Shown piece by piece: positions 8,950 through 20,091 of a DNA stretch of 44,000 bases. Source of the DNA: Liolophura sinensis (lineage: Eukaryota > Mollusca > Polyplacophora > Chitonida > Chitonidae); assembly GCF_032854445.1 (NCBI RefSeq), contig NW_027018307.1:1-44000 (forward strand), read 5' to 3'. Position numbers and translations under genes: made by a program. Under the pieces are notes generated by a model. That model was given only the letters and a program-made list of their open reading frames with translations, was not told where the DNA came from and ran no database searches. Positions within the stretch are counted from its first letter, which is position 1. Every line of letters begins with the position of its first letter.

Positions 8950-9690
8950 GTGCCAGAGTAGTTTCTTGCTATTTTTGGATCTCTCTACATATTCCACCAC
9001 TTTTTTCACTTTTCATTTTCAGGAAGCTGCTCTCGGTGTTTTGAATGCTTGTTGGTTAGTATGCTAATGCTAAATCACCATTTGATTCGTATGAAATATG
9101 TGCATTTGACTACACATTACTTACTGGTGCTTAAATATATGTAGCATTTTAATGCATATAAACGTGGCTTAAATGGTTTCTTGCTTCTTAAAAGTGCTTT
9201 ATATATTCTTGTTTCAACTGTCACTCTCAGGAAGATGCTGTTGGTGTGTTTTTAATACTCAATGATGAACTAGTGTATTAATATTTTGAAATGTTTAACC
9301 AAAGCCTAATTTCCATCAAATTGACGAACATGTTGTTGGTATTGAATCAAAGCAGTCTGGTTTCAAAAAGTTTCTTGCTATTTTTAATTGCAACACATGT
9401 TTCCTCATTTGTTCAATTTTTCACTTTCTGGAAAGTGCTCTTGGTGTTTTGAATACTTATGGATTAGCACACCATGGGAATGCCACATCATCATTTGATT
9501 CTCATAATATATATGCTTTTGACAACAAACCTATTGGTGCTTAAATACATGACACATTTCCATGCATTTAAATGTTGTTTAAATAGTTTCTTGCTGCTTT
9601 AGAATTGTTGCACATATCCCTTGTCCACTTTTCACTCTCAGGAAGATGCTGTTGGTTTGATTTGAATACTTATTCACTACCACCGCAAAG
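8950..9690 (+). repeat. Diverged ~205-213-bp tandem array, four units
   Basis: tttcttgct(a/t) recurs at about 8961, 9178, 9373 and 9588. Each is followed about 50 bases later by a ttttcac/gtcactctcaggaag-type block and ggtgttttgaatactt. The same array recurs at about 14270-15000 and 22300-23030. Confidence 0.7.
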
Positions 9691-11474
9691 GTATTTTGTT
9701 GAGATTTTATTAAGGCTCTAGCGAATAACCTCCCTTAAATGCACTCTCCAACTGTTTGAGGAGTAAAATGTGGTTACGTGGGGCGTGTGAATATGGCTAA
9801 AGTAAAATTTCGAAATTGAAGCGGGGTATGCTAGTTGAAGATCCACCTTCAGAGCAAACTTCAATTTTGTGAAGTAATCTAAACAGCCGCTGGTATAATT
9901 CTCTGAGGAAATCTAAATATCTCTTAAAGAAGTACATGTGTGTGTAGGCTTACACCAGGCACTTATGTAAGCTGAAAAAGACCTCTTTAAGGGCTCTGAA
10001 CATTGCTGCAACTTTCATAGTTTGATGGCATCTTTTTTGACATTCTTTTCCTTAGAAAACTGCTGTCACTGCCATGACATAACCTGCAACAGGTAAAATC
10101 CCACTTGTTTCACCCCTCAAAAGTATTTTCACTGTACGGGGTATATGTTGTAGTGTGACAAAGCAGGAAAGCGGCCTTGTTCTTTGGAATGACAACTGTG
10201 TTGCAATGAACCTTTGTTGACAAAGAAAGAAAGCTTTTAGAGGTAACATTATCACCCAAATTTCAGCCGAAGACTTATGATTGAGCTAAAGTAGCTTAAA
10301 CATTCTTTGATGTGAAATGTTAATTTTCGTGTATCCTTCACAAATCGTTCAAATATGTGCCTTTTGCACCAATGGAAACAAATTGTGATAACTGGGTAGC
10401 GTAAGCTGTGTACTGCTATCCATGTTCGGTCGACGTGCAGTGCCTTTGTTGATCAGCATCTTCAATCAGCCACTCTAAGGCTTGCAAATTTATATGCACT
10501 GGTTCAGTGTGGTCCATATACCAAGACACGTAAAAAGGTTAACTGAAATGATGTCACACCATGAAAGAACATTTGGGAAGAGGAATTTGATTTCCTCCAA
10601 GGTCATACACATTATGGAGCCTGAAACTCAATGCCAAGGTTACAAAACCCAACAAAGTGTGCTGTGTGGATGTAAATGTAATATAAATGCTGTGTGGACA
10701 GAATCTGCTAAAGATTCTGAAATCTTGGCCAGTCATTTATTGCGATGCTAGGATGTGTCTTGTACATATAACAACTACAGCATGTGAGTAATGGCAGATC
10801 ATCAACACTATTTCTACTTGTTCTTATAAGTGGTTAGAGAGTAGAAACTTACACTATCCGTAGTATCATGGCTAAAACTGTATTAGGTGATGACAGCAGT
10901 GGTGTTCATTGCAGTTTATTAGGCATCATTGCTCTCAAATAGCTCAAAATGGTTCTTTGTCATCACATTAAAAAAGAACAATCCCATGGAGACAAGCCAG
11001 AGACTCGTGCAATCTAGTTCATAACCCTGTCCCTCTGATTTCCAATCCATTTCTATCAGTTTTATTACAGTCTTTTTCTGCCAAGGCTAAAAGATGTCTA
11101 CATTTAAAACTGTCAAATAATTCGATTAATGGTGGTTACATAAAAAACTATAACCTTGCGCACCATATGAATTTAGCTGTTTAGTTAGGCAAGAGAGTGA
11201 AACTGATTGGGTCTCTTGATGATCTTTAACTATATTACATTTGGAATGTCTTGTGACATTTTGTTATCCATGAGCCAAAGAATTTGCCAGTTAAGCAAGA
11301 TAATATGGCAACCTCTGACTTGATCCATTGTATATCAATGGACTTTGTCATTCAATATTACCTTAATCTTGTAAGTATTCTTTAACACAACTGGATACCA
11401 TTACTTACAGTTTAACTTTTGTTTTACCATATACAGTAAATCTAAAATAACCACTTGAATTTGTGGAAAGGTTT

Positions 11475-11598
11475 TGACAGCAACCTGTGCATGGTCGTGG
11501 GTTTTCCAAGGGCTTTGCCTGGTTTTCTCCCGGTCGTACCCCGCCGTACTTAATATTCTTGAGTATGGCGTAAAACACTAATGAAAAAAATAGATAAA
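11475..11598 (+). mobile_element. SINE 3' part, sense, truncated
   Basis: Starts gacagcaacctgtgcatggtcgtggg and ends ttcttgagtatggcgtaaaacac followed by an A-rich tail (aaaaaaatagataaa). The tRNA-like head is missing, as usual for 5'-truncated copies. Confidence 0.65.
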
Positions 11599-12172
11599 CT
11601 GTTCCTATAACTGAACCTTCGTGTATATTTTATTTCAATGAAACTAAGATCTCGTTAAACAAAATCTAACAGGGCTATAATTTTAGGCTATATAATCAAT
11701 CTGTAATACACAAGTACATGTGCAAAAAAAAAACATACAATGCAGACTGAAAAAACAGAGCACTTACAACAGGGTGGTAGTTGGCTGAAGATTCTTCATA
11801 TATTAATGTTAATGGGCCGGATGTAAGGGACTTTTTGCACCTTCTGACAGGAGAGTTAGACAATGGGAGATAACACAAACTGAAATCTACTCACCCTCAG
11901 ATAATCTATGTGTTAAAACTCTTGTCAGTAAGGACGTTCCAGGTCAGTGATCCCAAAAGCCAATTTGCACAACGACCTGTAACACAAATCATCAAGGCAT
12001 TAAAATATACAAAGTAAGAAATTAGGACGGGATTATGCATAGATAAGGGGTAAACAATTTTCCATGGTGTTCGAAAGACGCGAGGTATGTTCTAGGCGAA
12101 TTAGTGAAATTATTATTTAAATTGTTGTAGATAATAAAATATGTTTACATGTGTTTATACATGCACCGTGGC
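11599..12172. other. Spacer before copy 2; related to 28480-28930
   Basis: From about 11930 (aaggacgttccaggtca) the sequence aligns loosely with 28525-28900, sharing caaggtatgttctaggcga-type blocks at about 12082 and 28664. No gene seen. Confidence 0.4.
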
Positions 12173-15100
12173 GATCTAATTCAAAACGATGAATATAAAG
12201 GCGCTAGACGCTGGTTAAGCGGGAATAGACAATGTCATGAACCAGGGCGCCAGAGATTCTGGAAGTTCTGTCCATATTTACTGACAAGAGAATGATACTC
12301 ATTGTAAATCTGATGAAAATTAGGGTGAAGGAGTGAAAGACACACTTAGTGGTTTGCTTGTCACTTTGAGTATGGCTCTTCTAAGTGATATTTTTCATGC
12401 TGTAGAAAAAACTAAAAAAATACTGTAGCTAACAAAAATACAGTGTGCGTTATGTACTTAACCATGGAAGCTTTGACATTGTAGTCAAAATTCGCCATCT
12501 TTTATAACATAATCCGCTGATAATTGATTTATACACTCAAAGATCTGGGGATTTTCCGAGTGATGTTAAATTATGTGCTGAGAAACAAAGTCATATTGAC
12601 CAATGCTCTGCCTTAATGTTTGTACTGTATTGTTTTATAGGTAGCTTTGCCACCATAGTGATTTATTAACTTTACAAAGTGACAACTGCTTTAAATTTCC
12701 TATACCTGAAAGCTGGCGCTACAACACATAAAATGTTGCAGGTTACATGAAGCCTGCATGTGCATAAAACAGCGTTTTCATTACATGATTTAATGAACAT
12801 CTTTGATTACAGGTTTGCCAGATAACTTTGTCATTTCAAAAGTTGGTGGTATAAAACTTGGCGCAAAGGCAGTCCTGCAGTCACGATGTGTGTAACATAT
12901 TAAATGTGATGACAACACAGCATATTGAGGAATTCTAGACCAGTGACGTCTGATATGTTGCAATTAACATCACTGATTTTCTTACCTAATTCTGCTCAAG
13001 CCATGGTACCAAGGGGCCTGTGAATTGCTACTACTTACGCATTTACATGAACAGTTAGACTTAAGCCATGACTGAGGAAAATTGACAAGAGTGCGTGGTT
13101 TAATTGATTGATTAATTTTACAAGAGCTTCTATATTGTGTGTGTGTCATTTGTGAGTGTCTGAAATTTCTTTTGCCTGCAATAATTTCAAACACTTGCTG
13201 TTTCAGAGTTTGTCATGTCCCTAGCGTGTCTTCGCCATTTCTGCTCTCGCGTATACCATGGCTACACAGCGGCCCTACGCTAACTTTGCGCTCCTCTGGT
13301 AGTGTGACAACGCTGACAATTCTCAAATGGAATTTCTTGAATGTATCGTGACTACGGTACATCTGCACTCTAATTACCCTGTTATGTATCATGGCAAGTA
13401 TAAATCTCCAACAAAAAACTTCTCAAATGTGACTTGACTACATGTACTCTGCATTTGGTGTTCAGTGTGATCAATCTGTTACTTGCGAATATAAGCGTCA
13501 GAACAGATATGCGTAAACCAGTTGTCAGCCAAGATGGACGTTCCAGGTCAAGAATCGCAAGGCTGATGCGCCAAGCAACGTTCATGACAAGGACAAATCT
13601 CCTGTCAAATTATACGGCTGACGCGCCAAGCGACGTTCATGACAAGGACAAATCTCCTGTGAGACTCTTCTTAAATGTAATAGAGACTACGCTGTATTTC
13701 AACGGTGTTATCATTGGTTCTTGTGGTAACAACAAATCTCCTATGGCACTCTTCTCATTTGCCGTGACATAATAAGTTTGTGTTGAAAAGTGTCTACGAA
13801 TGTGTTGCTTCTATGCAAAATCTCTTCTGTGTCTTTCTGCAATGTTCTGCTTGCATCCGTTCTCCATTTGTTCTACCATCAATATTCTGTGATGTGCTGT
13901 GCGTGTTTCGGGGATTTCAACTGATGCTGTTTTTGGAATATACCGTGGATCTCATTTGTCGTTATCTCTGAGAAATATGAAATGTTTGTGTCGAACCGAG
14001 ACTCCTGTGAAAAGTGCTGTGCATGTGATGTTGAATGTGATTCGTTATCGTTGTGGAATATGAAGTGTTGGTGCCGAATCTCAATGATACCTCACCCAAA
14101 TTCTACTCTCACCGATGTTTCAATGTGATTTCACTAATTGCATGATCAGTGATGACTGTAATGGACTAACACACACGAGTGTATCACTCTTGTGAAATGT
14201 TTTACCTGAGGATATATTTCTCTCTAATCAAGGACCATGTTGTTGGCATGGAAATAAGGCGGCCCAGCGACAGAGTAGTTTCTCGCTATTTTTGGATCTC
14301 TCTACATATTCCACCACTTTTTTCAATTTTCATTTTCAGGAAGGTGCTCTCGATATTTTGAATGCTTGTTGGTTAGTATGCTAATGCTAAATCAACATTT
14401 GATTCGTATGAAATATGTGCATTTGACTACACATTACTTACTGGTGCTTAAATATATGTAGCATTTTCATGCAAATAAACGTGGCTTAAATAGATTCTTG
14501 CTTCTTAAAAGTGTTTTATATATTCTTGGTTGATCTGTCACTCTCAGGAAGATGCTGTTGGTGTGTTTTTAATACTCAGTGATGCACTAGTGTATTAATA
14601 TTTTGAAATGTTTAACCAAAGCCTAATTTCCATCAAACTGACGAACATGTTGTTGGTATTGAATCAAAGCAGCCTAGTTCCAAAAAGTTTCTTGCTATTT
14701 TTAATTGCAATACATGTTCCCTCATTTTTTCAACTTTTCACTTTCTGGAAAGTGCTCTTGGTGTTTTGAACACTTATGGATTAGCACACCATGGGAATGC
14801 CACATCATGATTTGATTCTTATAATATATATACTTTTGACAACAAACATACTGGTTCTTAAATACATGACACATTTCCATGCATTTAAATGTTGTTTAAA
14901 TAGTTTCTCGCTGCTTTAGAATTGTTGCACATATTCCTTGTGCACTTTTCACTCTCAGGAAGATGCTGTTGGTTTGATTTGAATACTTATTCACTACCAC
15001 CGCAAAGGTGTTTTGTTGTGATTATATTAAGGCTCTAGCGAATAACCTCCCTTAAATGCACTCTCCAACTGCTTGAGGAGTAAAATGTGGTTAGATGGGA

Positions 15101-16994
15101 CATGTGAATATGGCTAAAGTCAAATTTTGAAATTGAAGCGGGGTATGCTAGTTGAAGATCTACCCTCAAAACATACCTCAATTTTGTGAAGTAATCTAAA
15201 CAGCCGCTGGTATAATTTTCAGCCAGTCTGAGGAAATCTAAATATCTCTTAAAGAAGTACATGAGTGTGTAGGCTTACACCGATCTCACTTTACATGATA
15301 TGTGCTGTAGTGATAGAAGGGAGGTAATTCAGTGCAGACGTGTTCCTTGGGGTCTCTGATGACAAGAAAGTTTTTACAGTTTATATTCTCACCTCTATTC
15401 CTTAAATTTCAGGCAAAAAATGCGTCCTTAAAATGAGAAAGGTTAAATTGCTTGTAGCTTTATTTTTTTTGATGTCAAATAATTATTTTCATTTCTCACA
15501 AACATTCACTCTTTACAAATCGTTGTTAAAATGCATGGATGTGTTTTTTCCCACCACAACAAAGTCTGATACCCGGGCAACATACAAGTAAGATGTTCAC
15601 TGTATCTTCAGCCGGCCACTCATAAAATCATACACTCTGTTTCGGTGTAATCCATGTGAGGAAACACGTAAAAAGTTAACTGAAATGGTGTGTCATCAGG
15701 ATAGAACATTCGCGAATAGGAGTCTAGTAACTCCCGAGTTTATACATTGTATGTATTCTGAAACTGAATGACAGAGTCACGGCACCCAACACTATTGGGG
15801 TGTTAATGTTAGACAAGTGGTGTGTGCATAGATTTTTATAAAGATGCTGAAAACTTCGCCAGTCGTGTATTAGGCTGCTATCTTGTCTTACACATGAACA
15901 GACTGCAGCATCAGGGTAAAATCAGATCACCAACGAGAGAGGGCTATTTGGTAAATGGTCACACGAAAGAAGCCGAAAATCGGACCTCTTGTCAATTTAC
16001 CCCAATTAGGTTATTATTCTGACTGTTAACATAAATGCTTAGATAGTAGACGCAGTTACACTACGTTGGCATATCTGGCGATTATGGACCTGGAACGTCC
16101 TTATGAGTTGACGGTTGATATACGAACGCCTGTTTAGACAGCATATATTGTGATATTTGGTTATTCATCCGCAGTAATTAATGTTAAGTGACCCGGCTTT
16201 TGCGTAAAGATGTGGTTTTCCGTGATACTCATGAAGCTTTGCATCGATGGATGGAACTATTTTCTGATTGAACACCAGTGTCTTTTAGTAGAGGAACAAT
16301 GATTGACTGACTTAATCTGGCGACTATCTAATCTCAGAGTAGTACTCCAAGGAAGATAAGTCAGCATGGTTGACGAATGCACCTCAAACAATACAGAACA
16401 AGAGTTATATACAGGTGTCTAAGTGTTCATACACATCATAAATAACAAAGTTTTCCTCTATGATATCCAGAGAAATAGGCAGATATTCACAAGATATTTT
16501 CTACACTAGACTCTTACCCGTTTCTATACAAAAGAATTAATCAGGTAAGCAAGATAATGTTGCAACCTCTGACTCGTTACATAGTATTTTATTGACCTTT
16601 TGTCATTCAGTACTAAATGCCCCATGATCCTGTATATGTACTTAAACACTACTAGATACCATTACACACAATTTAACTTTTGTTTAACAAATACACAGTA
16701 AATCTACATCAACAACTTGAATGTGTGTGACCAACGATTGCATATATTATCGACAAGGTTCACAAATACAGAAAATGTCAATGACAACCATCATATCTGA
16801 ACAAACAAAATAAACCTCATTATACAAGGAATGTACATAAAATAACCCCGTGCTACATGTATGCATAAAATCAAAATGTCAGACCTGGAATCCGTGTACA
16901 ATGGCATAACGTTGCAAATATTGGTGATACAGATTTGGCTGAGAAAAACGTTCATCATAAGACTAGGACTATCTATTTAGTCGCTAGGCTTGGG

Positions 16995-17080
16995 CTAGCC
17001 ATTCGCCACATTTGTTTTGGCTAATATAGTTTCTGTGTGGCGAAAGAAAAATTGGCGTCTCTTCGCCACAGTGGCGAAAG
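16995..17080 (+). repeat. TTCGCCAC/GTGGCGAA motif cluster with 17-bp palindrome
   Basis: Four TTCGCCAC/GTGGCGAA motifs, including one hairpin TTCGCCAC-A-GTGGCGAA at 17062-17078. Conserved in copy 3 (25094-25110). Could be a cruciform, a factor-binding cluster or the end of an old element. Confidence 0.6.
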
Positions 17081-17269
17081 CAAATGAATGCCTTTCAACT
17101 TCAATTGTTTAGGTTTAAATTTCGTAAATTTACTCAAATTTAACGTTGGATCCAGAATCAAGAAGGAATATTTGACTTCAATGTAAAAGAACTTGGTTAT
17201 GAAAACAAGAAAGTTTATAAAGAGCATTTAAAATCGGATATGTATGCCTTGAAGCAGGTGACAAAAATT

Positions 17270-17740
17270 GGACCCGTGATCATTTAATTAGCATTCAGAT
17301 TATGCGGGCCTGAAATTACTTTTAATTTACTTTCAAAATATAATATATAAAAAAAATGCCGACCAACCCGACCAGCAATCGTCCATGCAGTCTTCCAGTC
17401 TTTCTGAGCGAGACAGAAAACGTCACAGAACGCGTAACCCAGAAGTTCTCCCTTCAAGCACGCACTCACTCACGTGTATGTCAAAATGCCGGTTAGGCCT
17501 ATACTGACCGCGTCATTAACTGAGTCATTGTCGATGACTGGGGTCTTCGGAGATCTCCGTGACATTTCTGGGCTGATTAGCTCAAGTTTATTAGCTATCA
17601 ATGTTTTTTTTGTAACCGTTATTTTGCATAATCCTCATTCATTGTCTGAAGTCAAAATATACTGAAAGATTGCTTTTGTATGTGTAATTAAGACGCAGAC
17701 TACGTCATCTGCCATCTTGCAGTCGTGCTGGTCGTGTTGC
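17270..17740 (-). promoter_or_regulatory. Promoter-like segment in copy 2 (weak)
   Basis: More CpG than its surroundings, with CRE-like tgacgtag/tacgtcat near 17703 and a minus-strand ATG in good context (complement 17718) reading MADDVVCVLITHTKAIFQY before an early stop. The matching segment in copy 3 is 25300-25760. No downstream exon could be linked. Confidence 0.2.
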
Positions 17741-18935
17741 CCTTGATATGGTCTAACAAAGACGAAACGAGACAAATTATTTAGATTTATGAACTATTTT
17801 TCCAAAAATATCTTCCAAGTTAACTGCATTATATCAGTTTTTATAGATCAGCTAGGACCTACAACCCAACAAGAACTAAACAGTGTGTTACCGAGGGGCA
17901 GATGACCTCTGAATCTTACCTGTAACACAGACGAGACGACCAGTCTGGCGTACATCCGGTCTCATGCTCCCGATCAACCAATCGAAACGATCGTTTTACT
18001 CAGTGTCAACGCACATGTTGAGGGATTCTCCTACTGTTTAACATCTAAGAGTTATGTTCCTTAGAACAACATTGATAATTACCTACGACCGCTACAGTCG
18101 CAGACGATCAGACAGATCATGTTTCGTAATTCTCGTCTTCTACCATGTAATTAGGAATGCATAATTGTTGTAAGGAAAATGCAATTTTTAGTGGGGTCTT
18201 GATAGAACTTTGTCTTATCAGATGACATTGCGTAAATCAGTAGATTTGATTCTCAAAAAAATTGTTATTATGTAATTGTAAACGAGCACAGCTTTACCAA
18301 AAATCTCAAGAAAAATCCATATTGACTTGAGAAGGCTTTATTTTGTGCCACAAGGTGTCTTTTAGAGGTTTAAAGGTAAAATGTGCTTTGGAGCCAGTAA
18401 ATACAGGGTTATATTTTGATCGTTAAAGTACAAATATGGAAATTGCTGTGGAATTCTCGTATGCTGGTTACATTCTATTTTTATGTAATAGCACTGTAAT
18501 CCTTACAGAGAATGCCAGTAGTGCAATCATGCACACCATGATTGGCCCATGAAACAATCTATATGAATCCAAATTATAAAGCAACATGATATTCTGTCAA
18601 TTCTTTTAAAAGTTTCCTTAGTTTTCTTTTATTTTTGAAAATGTTGGATGCTGGAAGGGGGAACCTTTTGAACAACTGAGACTAGTAGTCCATAGTTCAG
18701 ATGCATATCATTATTGTATTTTGTTTGGTGTTGCTGGTTGCTTTCTTAATATTTTATCGTATAATAAATGTACACTTAATATTCATTAAAATGATATGTT
18801 ACAAACCAAGCACTACAGTGTACGTGGTTGAATAGTCCGTTCACCTCTACCTAAATAATCAAATTTGGCGACTAAATTTATATTGGAAATGACACTATTC
18901 CTTTTCGCTTGGGCCATGTCCACACATTTAATTAT

Positions 18936-18938
18936 CAA

Positions 18939-18982
<44 letters not shown>

Positions 18983-19052
18983 TAATAATAATAATAATAA
19001 CAACAACAAAAACAACAACAACAATAACAATAATAATAATAATAATAATATA
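18936..19052 (+). repeat. (TAA)n microsatellite, end of copy 2
   Basis: About 110 bases of TAA/TAT/ACA triplets. The poly-Asn and poly-Ile open frames here are triplet artefacts. Confidence 0.9.
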
Positions 19053-19893
19053 GCTTTCAATGGCACAAAAGGAGCTGAACAATCTTACCTGTCGGTTTTG
19101 TTGGGCTGCACTGCACATGTCTACATTATACATATACTTAAACATGTTATATAATAACACAAGGTTGCAAATACTGTTCGTAAGCTGAAGCGACTGTTGC
19201 TTGCACTGTTTCCTATGTCATAAAATAGAATGTATTTCACCTTTTTCTTCATGTTAAACTTTTGTCTCACAATTTATACAGTAATTTTTAATTTTTCAAC
19301 AAATGTGACAAATATAAAGCTATGAAGATTCTGGAAAGTGATTGTTTTTTTAAATGAATTAATTGGGCGGATGTGAATGAGAAAACTAGTGTTGTCTTTA
19401 ACACGGAAGGTGGTTCGTCACGGATTAATCACGAGTTCTCATGGATTCTACCAAAATCATGGAAACTATAATTGGAGACAGAGGGGTGTTTGTTTTTAAA
19501 TTTTAAATAGTGTGATACATGTAGTTGGCAATTGGACAACATTGACTACTCGTGCAGGCCAGTTATTAGATTTATTTATTTCTTTTTTTTATCAATCATT
19601 TTGTCACCAGGGAGAAACAAGGTGGTTAATGATCCAATGTGGCTCAAAACAAATTCTGAAACATAGCCCATTTTTTGTTAAATTGAGGTTCTCTTCCCGA
19701 CGTTATTGAAATATACTTCTGTGCATTTTAGTATTCGGACAGATTTTTTATGAAGAATGTAAAACATATGAGTTCGTATTTTGCTTTGTTATTCACAATA
19801 TACTTTTTGCCAACACTGTTTAGCAATTTAAAACGGACATACTTTTATCCGTCGAAAAATTATTTTCTTTTGTTGGTTTACCTTGTAAACTAC
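19053..19893. other. Spacer between copies 2 and 3, probably LINE 3' remnant
   Basis: Shares nothing with the sequence after copy 3. On the minus strand, continuing past the stop at 19894, broken frames still read like the end of a LINE ORF2 (for example TVLAKSIL), so much of 19700-19893 is probably the same dead element. The rest is not recognised. Confidence 0.4.
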
Positions 19894-20091
19894 CTATAGT
19901 TTTGATTCAGTTTTCGTACTCCTCCTCAAAATGCTGAAGGGATGGCATTCTAAAAATAAGTGCTCTGAAGTTCCTTTATTTCGTTTACAATAATCACTAG
20001 GATCATGCGATTTTCGTCCAATTTTATGCAGATATGTATTGAGTGGGACTATTCTATGTAAAAGCTTATGTAATCCAAGTCCTTTCAGATC
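19894..20091 (-). mobile_element. Non-LTR retrotransposon (LINE) ORF2 C-terminal fragment
   Basis: A 65-codon stretch reads GLGLHKLLHRIVPLNTYLHK and then IGRKSHDPSDYCKRNKGT and SEHLFLECHP before a stop. This is the pattern of the zinc-binding region at the C-terminus of many LINE reverse transcriptases (hydrophobic helix, R-x-x-P-x-N-x-Y-L, C-x-x-x, H-L-F-x-x-C). The second cysteine of the first pair is lost (CKRN). It is a dead fragment abutting the first base of duplication copy 3. Confidence 0.62.

Larger units (their letters stand above)
7758..11470 (+). repeat. Segmental duplication, copy 1 (partial, mosaic)
   Basis: From gagcttctatat at about 7758 to cttacacc at about 9957 it matches 13122-15280 and 21036-23310 closely. 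From 9958 to about 11470 it still aligns in order with 15300-16735 (for example acacgtaaaaa.gttaactgaaatg, and gcaagataat.t.gcaacctctgact) but is far more diverged. Relative to the others, copy 1 lacks about 66 bases near 8196 and the 5' block 12173-13120. No gene is supported inside it. Confidence 0.7.
12173..19050 (+). repeat. Segmental duplication, copy 2 (~6.9 kb)
   Basis: Begins gatctaattcaaaacgatg and ends in the (TAA)n tract. It matches copy 3 (20088-27027) almost base for base, with an offset of about 7,915 at the start and about 8,010-8,030 later. The offset change is explained mainly by a ~120-base deletion in copy 2 near 13870 and small indels. Many open frames recur in both copies, but their differences are scattered over all codon positions and none shows a domain. 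Confidence 0.88.

Noticed and set aside
13434-13772. 112-codon frame in copy 2 (partly shared with 21350-21601)
   Set aside because: Composed of direct repeats of the duplicated block (gttcatgacaaggacaaatc), frames differ among copies, no domain.
18813-19160. Poly-Ile and poly-Asn frames, also at 26873-27088
   Set aside because: (TAA)n microsatellite read in different frames.
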